This document shows, piece by piece, positions 1-5,730 of a stretch of DNA of 14,378 bases; position 1 is the first letter of the stretch; each line of letters begins with the position of its first letter. The notes under the pieces were generated by a model, which was not told the origin of the DNA, did not search any database, and saw only the letters and a program-made list of their open reading frames with translations. Location: the NCBI GenBank assembly GCA_913043015.1, contig CAJWKX010000012.1:1-14378 (forward strand). Direction: 5' to 3'. The DNA is from an uncultured Candidatus Pelagibacter sp. (GTDB taxonomy: Bacteria; Pseudomonadota; Alphaproteobacteria; Pelagibacterales; Pelagibacteraceae). A program made the position numbers and the translations under genes.

Positions 1-53
1 GTTTTTTCAGCAAAAGATTTAAATCCATTAAGTTGGATTTTTTTAAACTCCAT
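1..53 (-). CDS. smc: Chromosome segregation ATPase SMC, N-terminal fragment (partial)
   Basis: The minus strand from position 53 reads an ATG followed by MEFKKIQLNGFKSFAEKT and leaves the window at position 1. This matches the extreme N-terminus of bacterial SMC proteins, where a first beta strand leads into the conserved GFKSFA(D/E)KT segment before the Walker A loop. SMC is a coiled-coil ATPase that with ScpA/ScpB organises and segregates the chromosome. Only 17 full codons are visible, so domain integrity cannot be judged. The start lies 8 nt after the stop of the DsbA-like gene, consistent with co-transcription. A DUF721 - DsbA-like - smc order next to mutY is common in Alphaproteobacteria and supports the call. 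The other nearby ATG (55-57) meets a stop after three further codons, which leaves 53 as the start. Confidence 0.85.
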   Translation of the reverse strand, partial: MEFKKIQLNGFKSFAEK

Positions 54-61
54 TCATTAAC

Positions 62-685
62 TTATATCAGTTTTTCTAATGTTTTTTTTAAATTTTTATA
101 GTTTATTGGTTTATCAAACTTTTTATCATTAATTATTAAAGTTGGAGTGGCCTGTATATCGAACTTTTTTACACCATTGATTCGATCATTTAAAACATGA
201 TCTTCAATTTCTTTATCATTAATGCATTTATCAAAATCAATACCAAAATTTTTTGAATCAATGAGATTTTTTAAATTATTATTAACATCCTCAATTTCGT
301 TTCCTTTTAACCAGTCTTTTTGGTTTTCATAAAGAAAATGTAAGATATTTGATTTTCCATCATTTTGACAATGTGCGACCTTCGATGCATTGAAAGCAGC
401 TAAATCGAGTGGAAAATTTCTAAATTCAATTTTTACTAATCCTTTATCTATAAAATCTTTTTTTAAGTCTGGGTAAACATTTTTATGAAAATTTGCACAA
501 TGACCACAAGTTAAAGATTCATACACAATCAATTGAATTTTTGCATCAACATTTCCTTCATAAATAACTTTTACGTTTGTCTCTAAGCTTACTTTTTCTT
601 TTTTATCAACAACATTATCTACTTGCTGATCACATCCTGTTGAACTAAAAAATAATAATAGGACTACTAAAAATATTTTTTTCAT
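62..685 (-). CDS. DsbA-family thiol:disulfide oxidoreductase, predicted lipoprotein
   Basis: This is a 207-residue thioredoxin-fold protein exported to the periplasm. Residues 1-17 form a hydrophobic signal ending in a lipobox-like SSTG followed by Cys18, so membrane anchoring by a lipid is likely. The redox motif CGHC is at residues 60-63 and the cis-proline loop (ATPT, Pro181) is near the C-terminus, with the helical insertion of DsbA/Com1-like proteins between them. CGHC is the PDI-type active site rather than the CPHC of classical DsbA, so oxidase and isomerase roles are both possible. Two other cysteines (106 and 154) lie in the helical insertion. Its ATG overlaps the TGA of the upstream DUF721 gene (ATGA, 682-685), indicating translational coupling, and smc follows 8 nt later. 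The family is certain. The in vivo substrates cannot be read from sequence. Confidence 0.9.
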   Translation of the reverse strand: MKKIFLVVLLLFFSSTGCDQQVDNVVDKKEKVSLETNVKVIYEGNVDAKIQLIVYESLTCGHCANFHKNVYPDLKKDFIDKGLVKIEFRNFPLDLAAFNASKVAHCQNDGKSNILHFLYENQKDWLKGNEIEDVNNNLKNLIDSKNFGIDFDKCINDKEIEDHVLNDRINGVKKFDIQATPTLIINDKKFDKPINYKNLKKTLEKLI

Positions 686-1164
686 CTTTTTTTAAAGAGT
701 TTACCTAGTTCAAGTAATGAATTTTTAACTTTATCATTTTTAATACTAGAAATTTTTTCAATATATTCGTTTTTTATCATATCTTTATTGTAATTTTCTT
801 TCAATTTTTCTTGTTCACCTTCAAAAGTAATTAATTTTATTTTTTCAACAACATTATAACCAAAGAAAGTATTCATTTTATCAATAATTAATTTTTTAGA
901 ATATTCCATATCTACTTCATGTCCTCTTTTAATCATTATGTTTAAGCAGCTTTTTCCTAGTCGATTTGAATTTTTAAATGATTTGGGGTAGCAAACTTTA
1001 AACAATTCATCTCCCACTATATATTTCCAATTATTAAAAGTTTCAGAGTATATATGGCCTTTTTTATTAATGATTCTTTTAATATTTTTGGGCAAAGTAT
1101 CCTTAAAAGATCTTAATCCTTGAATGGTTTTGTTTCTCTGCTTAGTATTATATTTAAATTCCAT
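682..1164 (-). CDS. DUF721 domain protein, DciA-like
   Basis: A 160-residue protein with the DUF721 pattern. After a basic N-terminal segment (RNKTIQGLRSFKDTLP) comes a Trp followed by IVGDEL, then a short beta-rich stretch that includes LNIMIKRG, and an IDKMNTFFGYNVVEKIKL segment like the end of the domain. Proteins of this family that have been studied (DciA) act in loading the replicative helicase DnaB in bacteria lacking DnaC/DnaI loaders. Assigning that role here is inference from family membership. The C-terminal 45 residues are charged and unrecognised. The start codon sits directly against the mutY start codon (shared CATATG, 1162-1167), and the stop overlaps the start of the DsbA-like lipoprotein gene. 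Position beside mutY and smc fits the usual alphaproteobacterial neighbourhood. The first internal Met lies beyond the conserved Trp, so 1164 is preferred. Confidence 0.8.
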   Translation of the reverse strand: MEFKYNTKQRNKTIQGLRSFKDTLPKNIKRIINKKGHIYSETFNNWKYIVGDELFKVCYPKSFKNSNRLGKSCLNIMIKRGHEVDMEYSKKLIIDKMNTFFGYNVVEKIKLITFEGEQEKLKENYNKDMIKNEYIEKISSIKNDKVKNSLLELGKLFKKR

Positions 1165-2157
1165 ATGAATAATCGAAACATACCAAAAAAAATTCTAGAT
1201 TGGTACGATAATAATAAAAGAGAATTACCATGGAGGAATAATATTTCAAAAAAACAAAGACAGTACTTTACATTAGTAAGTGAATTTATGTTGCAACAGA
1301 CACAAGTTAAAACAGTGATCCCTTACTTTAATAATTTCATAAATAAGATTCCAAATTTAAAAAAATTAGCAAATGTTAGTGAAGTAAAAATAATGAAATG
1401 TTGGGAGGGACTTGGGTATTATTCAAGAGCAAGGAATCTAAAAAAAACTGCAAAAAAAATCATTTCAGATTTTAATGGTGATTTACCAGGTACTATTGAA
1501 GAACTTAAAACTCTCCCTGGAATTGGGGATTATACATCTAGAGCAATCATGGCAATCGCATTTAATAAACCAATTATTCCTTTAGATGGCAATGTTGAAA
1601 GAGTAGTGAAAAGAATATTTTATTTAAAAAATAAAAAAGAAATCAATAAAGGCAATTTAATTAATAAAAAATCTTTTTTTGGAAAATCAAATAGGTCAAG
1701 TGATTACGCTCAAGCTATTATGGAAATTGGAGCTTTAATTTGTAAACCCACAAATCCATTATGTTTTGAATGTCCAATATCTAAAAATTGTCAATCATTT
1801 AAAAAAAATGATTTTGAACTTAAATACAGAAATAGCTTTAACAAGGTAAAATACTTTGAAGCAAATATTTATCAAAATCAAAATAAGTATTTATTGATTA
1901 AAAATAAAAAATTTAAATTTTTAAAAGATTTATTAATTTTTCCTATGAAGGAAGTTGAAAAAAATAAATTTCAGTCTTCGCAAAACAAAAAAATTAATAT
2001 CAAAATATCAAATATGGATATGAAAATTGTTTTAAATAAAAAAAACAAAATGATAAAGATAAAAAATAGTTTTTTTTTAGATAAAAAAAATATTCAAGAT
2101 CAAATTTTGCCATCGTTTACAAAAAAAATTTTTAAATCTGTTTCAAATTGTTCATGA
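1165..2157 (+). CDS. mutY: Adenine DNA glycosylase MutY
   Basis: This enzyme removes adenine mispaired with 8-oxoguanine in base excision repair. I choose the ATG at 1165 (330 residues), because MNNRNIPKKILDWYDNNKRE aligns with the family N-terminus. A TTG at 1120 would add 15 residues antisense to the DUF721 gene. The catalytic Glu40 is in SEFMLQQTQV, the helix-hairpin-helix is LPGIGDYT (117-124), and the catalytic Asp141 is in DGNVERV. The [4Fe-4S] ligands Cys193, Cys200, Cys203 and Cys209 have the exact C-X6-C-X2-C-X5-C spacing. The C-terminal NUDIX-like domain (about 225-330) is short and divergent: where FSH-loop residues are expected I read ISNMDM (281-286). The last 4 nt overlap the ATG of the monooxygenase gene, so the two are probably translationally coupled. 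The catalytic half looks fully functional. Confidence 0.96.
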   Translation: MNNRNIPKKILDWYDNNKRELPWRNNISKKQRQYFTLVSEFMLQQTQVKTVIPYFNNFINKIPNLKKLANVSEVKIMKCWEGLGYYSRARNLKKTAKKIISDFNGDLPGTIEELKTLPGIGDYTSRAIMAIAFNKPIIPLDGNVERVVKRIFYLKNKKEINKGNLINKKSFFGKSNRSSDYAQAIMEIGALICKPTNPLCFECPISKNCQSFKKNDFELKYRNSFNKVKYFEANIYQNQNKYLLIKNKKFKFLKDLLIFPMKEVEKNKFQSSQNKKINIKISNMDMKIVLNKKNKMIKIKNSFFLDKKNIQDQILPSFTKKIFKSVSNCS

Positions 2158-3287
2158 AAAAAATTGCTATAATTGGCGCTGGTATTTCAGGTATGTATTT
2201 TGCAAATCTATTGCAAAAAAGCTCAGACTTCGATTTTACTATTTTTGAAAAAAGATCCCTACTTTATATGAAAAACGGATATGGCATTCAGCTTTCGGTT
2301 AATAGTATAAAATTACTTAATCAAATTGGTTTTAATAAAATAGATAAAAAAGAAATATTTAATCCGAATAAAGTTATATTTTTTAATGCAAAAAATAATC
2401 AAAAAATTTGCGATATAGATATTTCAAGATTTAATTACGAAGATAATCAATATACAACTCTTAAAAGATCTACTTTATTAAATTTTTTGTTAAATAATAT
2501 TCCAAAAGAAAAAATTAAACTAAATACTGAACTAAAAAATTTGACTTATGACAACAAGCTAAAATTGTCTTTTAGTAGTAATGTTACAGAAGATTTTGAT
2601 TATCTTATTATTTCAGATGGTGTTTTTTCTAAGTCAAAAACAATAATTTTAAACAAAAATATTAAACCTAAATATTTTAAATCAATTGCATTGAGAGGAA
2701 ATCTTAGAAATTATCCAAATGAAGATATTTCTTTATATCTTGGATCCAAATTTCATTTTGTAATCTATCCAGTTAATAAAAGCGATGAGTTTAATTTTAT
2801 TGCTATAATTAGAAAGCATTTAACAAACCATCAATTATCAGATGAAAACTTATATAATGATAAAAATTTATTAAAATCAATAACTCAAGAATTATATAAA
2901 AAGACAACTCTAGAATTAGAAGGTAAACTAGAAAATATTAAATTTTTTCCACTTTATATAAGTGAAAAGTTAGAAATTTCTGATAACAAAAATGTTTTTT
3001 TCATAGGAGATGCATTATTTGCAACACCACCATCTTTTGCACAAGGTGCTTCCCAATCAATTGAAACAGCCAAAGAACTATTTGATCAAATAGAAAATAA
3101 TAAAAATGATTTTTATGAAAAAATAATTAAAAGACTAAACTCTGTTAGCTGGCGTTCAAAATTAAATTATTTTTCCTTTCATTTATCAAACCCAATAGTT
3201 TCCTCTTTTAGAAATTCAATTTTGAAAATATTAGTTAAAAATAATAAATTTTTAGATAGTTATTTAGGTAATATTTATAGAGATTAG
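2154..3287 (+). CDS. FAD-dependent monooxygenase (UbiH / salicylate hydroxylase-like)
   Basis: A 377-residue flavoprotein of the group A aromatic hydroxylase type. The Rossmann dinucleotide motif GAGISG is at 8-13 and the ribose-binding acid is Glu32 (FEKR). A GIQLS segment follows at about 44-48, the DG motif (ISDG) is at 153-156, and the GD motif begins at Gly285-Asp286 and continues into [13 protein letters not shown]. These support NAD(P)H-dependent FAD chemistry. The substrate is not identifiable: ubiquinone-ring hydroxylation and small aromatic hydroxylation are both possible. The His usually found in the GDAAH motif is Phe here (GDALF). I choose the ATG at 2154, which overlaps the mutY stop as ATGA; the upstream TTG at 2148 is less likely. 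The gene ends tail to tail with ccrM, the stop codons overlapping at 3284-3287. No known function links it to mutY, so the pairing may only reflect genome compaction. Confidence 0.8.
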   Translation: MKKIAIIGAGISGMYFANLLQKSSDFDFTIFEKRSLLYMKNGYGIQLSVNSIKLLNQIGFNKIDKKEIFNPNKVIFFNAKNNQKICDIDISRFNYEDNQYTTLKRSTLLNFLLNNIPKEKIKLNTELKNLTYDNKLKLSFSSNVTEDFDYLIISDGVFSKSKTIILNKNIKPKYFKSIALRGNLRNYPNEDISLYLGSKFHFVIYPVNKSDEFNFIAIIRKHLTNHQLSDENLYNDKNLLKSITQELYKKTTLELEGKLENIKFFPLYISEKLEISDNKNVFFIGDALFATPPSFAQGASQSIETAKELFDQIENNKNDFYEKIIKRLNSVSWRSKLNYFSFHLSNPIVSSFRNSILKILVKNNKFLDSYLGNIYRD

Positions 3288-4357
3288 TTATTATGCCTTA
3301 ATCTTTGTCTTAATTCATCTATTGGTTTAAGAGTATTTCCCGATTGATAGTGCCAGTATGTCCATCCATTACAACTTTCTGCACCCAATATTTTTGCTGC
3401 AACTTTATGAATTGATCCCTCAGATTGCTGATATTTAATACTTCCATCGACCATAATTTTTGCATTTACTTTTTTCTTTTGATCATAAATTTCAGTACCA
3501 GGTTTAATAACTCCCATTTCAACTAGAGATCCAAAAGGAATTCTTGGTTTAGATCTGTTATTTTGCAAGGTATCCAAATAGTCATCTTCAATTGGTTTAG
3601 TCCTTTTCAATCTTTTGTTTGCAGCATCAAAATATCTTTTATCTTTTTCAATTCCATAAAAAATTCTTCCAAGTTTTTTTGCAACAACTGCAGTTGTACC
3701 CGATCCTAAAAATGGGTCTAAAATTAAATCATTTTTGTTTGAAGATGCTAGCAGTATTCTATGAAGTAAAGACTCTGGTTTTTGCGTAGAATGAACTTTT
3801 TTTCCATTTTCTTTTAGTCTTTCATTTCCATTACAAATTGGTAAATTCCATGTAGATCTTATTTGAAGATCATCATTTAAACATTTAAGAGATTGATAAT
3901 TAAAAGTATATTTTGAATTCTTATCTTTTGAAGCCCAAATTAAAGTTTCGTGAGCATTTGTAAATCTAGTGCCTCTAAAATTTGGCATAGGATTATTTTT
4001 ATCCCAAATGACATCATTTAATATCCAAAATCCTAAATCTTGAATCTTGGCACCAACTCTAAAAATATTATGGTAGCTTCCGATAATCCATATACTTCCA
4101 TTTTTTTTTAATACTCTCCTACATTCACTTAACCAATTTATAGTAAAATCATCATAAACTTTAAAACTTTCAAATTGATCCCATTTATCGTTAACGGCAT
4201 TAACTTTAGATCTATCCGGTCTAATTAATTGATTTTTTAATTGAAGGTTATACGGTGGATCTGCAAAAACTAAATCAAAACTTTCATCTGGAATTTTTTT
4301 TAATTCTTGTAAGCTATTACCATTAATAATTTTATTTTTTAAATTTGAGTTAATCAT
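3284..4357 (-). CDS. ccrM: Cell-cycle DNA adenine methyltransferase CcrM (GANTC)
   Basis: A 357-residue N6-adenine methyltransferase, close to the length of Caulobacter CcrM. The catalytic DPPY is at 33-36 (FADPPYNL), and the AdoMet-binding DPFLGSGTT motif is near 214-222, so it has the beta-class order with the target-recognition region between. The C-terminal domain specific to CcrM runs from about 271 ([12 protein letters not shown]) through HKVAAKILG to GWTYWHY. Known family members methylate the adenine of GANTC, late in the cell cycle in Caulobacter; specificity here is by homology. The upstream gene on the same strand is rnhB, an arrangement found in many Alphaproteobacteria. The 76-bp gap holds a promoter-like element with three GANTC sites, suggesting methylation-sensitive autoregulation. 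No Shine-Dalgarno sequence is evident ahead of the ATG. No partner restriction gene is present, as expected for this orphan enzyme. Confidence 0.96.
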   Translation of the reverse strand: MINSNLKNKIINGNSLQELKKIPDESFDLVFADPPYNLQLKNQLIRPDRSKVNAVNDKWDQFESFKVYDDFTINWLSECRRVLKKNGSIWIIGSYHNIFRVGAKIQDLGFWILNDVIWDKNNPMPNFRGTRFTNAHETLIWASKDKNSKYTFNYQSLKCLNDDLQIRSTWNLPICNGNERLKENGKKVHSTQKPESLLHRILLASSNKNDLILDPFLGSGTTAVVAKKLGRIFYGIEKDKRYFDAANKRLKRTKPIEDDYLDTLQNNRSKPRIPFGSLVEMGVIKPGTEIYDQKKKVNAKIMVDGSIKYQQSEGSIHKVAAKILGAESCNGWTYWHYQSGNTLKPIDELRQRLRHNN

Positions 4358-4371
4358 TTTTTAAAAAAACA

Positions 4372-4400
4372 ATTAGACTCGAGGCCAGAGTCTTCGTCAA
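4372..4400 (-). promoter_or_regulatory. Predicted sigma-70 promoter of ccrM with embedded GANTC sites
   Basis: On the minus strand, TTGACG (4400-4395) and TCTAAT (4377-4372) are separated by exactly 17 nt. Each differs from the sigma-70 consensus hexamers at one position. A start about 7 nt downstream (near 4365) would give a leader of only about 8 nt before the ccrM ATG. GANTC sites occupy 4388-4392 (inside the spacer) and 4376-4380 (last bases of the spacer plus first two bases of the -10). They are the arms of an inverted repeat, AGACTC / GAGTCT with 7 nt between (4375-4393). A third GANTC is at 4420-4424, upstream of the -35. The hexamers and sites are read directly; promoter activity and methylation control are inferred. 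Confidence 0.6.
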
Positions 4401-4433
4401 CCTATGATTGAATTAATTTGAGTCTTCTTGTGT

Positions 4434-5012
4434 TTAGTATTTTTTCAGACTCAATATATTGTGGACTGGCTGGAAAGTTTTTCTGTGATATTTTGTTATT
4501 CCAAATTTTTTTATTGCCCTGATGTGATCTTTAGTTCCATATCCACAATTTTTATCCCAAAAATAATTCTTAAAATTTTTTGACATCTTAGTTATTAAAT
4601 GATCCCTTGAAACTTTGGCAATAATTGAAGCAGCAGAAATTTCAGGAATTTTTTGATCGCCTTTAATTATATTTTTTAACTTATAATTATTAATTTTTGG
4701 CAACTTGTTCCCATCTATCAAAACTATTTGAGGTTTTCTTTTTAATTTTTTAACTGCTCTTTTCATAGCTAATAGACTAGCATTTAGAATATTATGTTTT
4801 TCAATCTCCTTTAAGGAAGCTGACCCTACAGCCCATGTACAATTTTTTTTTATATAACTATCTAAAATTTCTCTATTTTTTTTTGATAGTTTTTTTGAAT
4901 CTTTTAATTTTTTTTTATCAACCTCTTTATTTAAAATTACTGCCGCAGCATAAACTGGACCAATTAAACTACCTCTTCCTACTTCATCTACTCCAGCAAT
5001 AATTTTTTTCAT
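4434..5012 (-). CDS. rnhB: Ribonuclease HII
   Basis: A 192-residue RNase HII, which cleaves RNA in RNA/DNA hybrids and starts ribonucleotide excision repair. The family signature DEVGRG is at 9-14, giving acidic residues Asp9 and Glu10. The other metal ligands are Asp100 (VLIDGNK) and Asp137 (AKVSRDH). A basic GTKDHIRAI segment near the C-terminus fits substrate binding. The length matches short alphaproteobacterial members. The start is 2 nt after the stop of the upstream UDG gene, so the two are almost surely co-transcribed. The ccrM gene follows after 76 bp with its own promoter-like element. Translation starts cleanly at MKKIIAGVDEVGRG, leaving no doubt about the start. Confidence 0.96.
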   Translation of the reverse strand: MKKIIAGVDEVGRGSLIGPVYAAAVILNKEVDKKKLKDSKKLSKKNREILDSYIKKNCTWAVGSASLKEIEKHNILNASLLAMKRAVKKLKRKPQIVLIDGNKLPKINNYKLKNIIKGDQKIPEISAASIIAKVSRDHLITKMSKNFKNYFWDKNCGYGTKDHIRAIKKFGITKYHRKTFQPVHNILSLKKY

Positions 5013-5014
5013 AG

Positions 5015-5719
5015 TTAAATTTTCAAACCTAATTCATCAATTTTTTTTCCTATAGCTTTCAAATCTGACCATGAATATTTCTTCTGATCAGGTTGCCTTA
5101 ATAAATATGCTGGATGAAATGTAATCATTGTTAAATAAGTTTTTTGGTTAACTATTACTTCTTTCCACGCGCCTCTTTCTTTTGTAATTTTTATCTTTGA
5201 ACCAAACAAAGCTTCCATTGCTGTACTACCCATTAAAATTAATATTTTTGGATCAATTATTGAAATGTGTTCTCTTAAAAAATTTGAATATCTTGTAATT
5301 TCAGCAGGCTCTGGTTTTCTATTATTTGGCGGTCTGTAATTAACTACATTTGTAATGTAAATATTGTTTCGGTCTATATTGATTGCTTTTAACATTTTAT
5401 TTAACAGCAGGCCTGCGTCCCCAACAAAAGGTTTCCCAATCACATCTTCTTTTTGACCTGGTCCTTCACCAACAATCATAATTGGGCTTTCAGAATTACC
5501 GTCGCTAAATACCATTTGTGTTGCATGATTTTTAAATTCACAATTGTCTATATTAGATATTTTTTCTCTTAAGTTTTCTAATAATTTTGATTTATTCTCT
5601 ACTTTTGGTTTAATTTTTATTCTATTTATTGGTTTATCACTAAAAACATATTCAATATCGTAGGAATTAATTAATTCAGAGCTTAATATGTCATTTTGAT
5701 TTTTGTCATCTAAGGTCAT
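5015..5719 (-). CDS. Uracil-DNA glycosylase, family 4-like, with iron-sulfur ligands missing
   Basis: A 234-residue protein with the core of family 4 uracil-DNA glycosylases. Motif 1 is VGEGPGQKEDVIGKPFVG (83-100), followed by AGLLLNKML, YRPPNNRKP (128-136) and the FHPAYLLRQP motif (201-210). It should remove uracil from DNA after cytosine deamination, alongside the MutY and RNase HII repair genes nearby. The oddity is that classical family 4 enzymes bind [4Fe-4S] with four cysteines. Here only Cys60 remains: the partner two residues on is Lys63, and the later ligand positions are Tyr128 and Tyr144. Cys60 is the only cysteine in the protein, so a cluster is not possible in the normal way. From memory, related alphaproteobacterial proteins also carry substitutions at some of these positions, so the loss may be partly ancestral. 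The N-terminal 50 residues are a divergent linker. The gene lies 2 nt from rnhB and 11 nt from the divergent TPR gene. Confidence 0.85.
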   Translation of the reverse strand: MTLDDKNQNDILSSELINSYDIEYVFSDKPINRIKIKPKVENKSKLLENLREKISNIDNCEFKNHATQMVFSDGNSESPIMIVGEGPGQKEDVIGKPFVGDAGLLLNKMLKAINIDRNNIYITNVVNYRPPNNRKPEPAEITRYSNFLREHISIIDPKILILMGSTAMEALFGSKIKITKERGAWKEVIVNQKTYLTMITFHPAYLLRQPDQKKYSWSDLKAIGKKIDELGLKI

Positions 5720-5724
5720 AAAAT
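5696..5724 (+). promoter_or_regulatory. Possible promoter of the TPR-ispE unit
   Basis: TTGATT (5696-5701) and TAAAAT (5719-5724) are spaced by 17 nt and match the sigma-70 hexamers at four and five positions. A start about 7 nt downstream would fall on or next to the ATG at 5731, giving a leaderless transcript. The element lies inside the 5' end of the divergent UDG gene, since only 11 bp separate the two starts. In DNA this AT-rich such matches arise often by chance. Confidence 0.3.
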
Positions 5725-5730
5725 AAAAAT

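Noticed and set aside
1120..1164. TTG start giving a 15-residue longer MutY
   Set aside because: The extra residues lie antisense to the DUF721 gene, and the ATG at 1165 gives the expected family N-terminus.
3284..4357. Restriction-modification or defence system around the methyltransferase
   Set aside because: The methyltransferase has the CcrM-specific C-terminal domain and the rnhB neighbour typical of the orphan cell-cycle enzyme. No restriction subunit or defence gene is adjacent.
4358..4433. CtrA box (TTAA-N7-TTAA) in the ccrM promoter region
   Set aside because: Only half-matches with two or more mismatches are present, which is expected by chance in AT-rich sequence.
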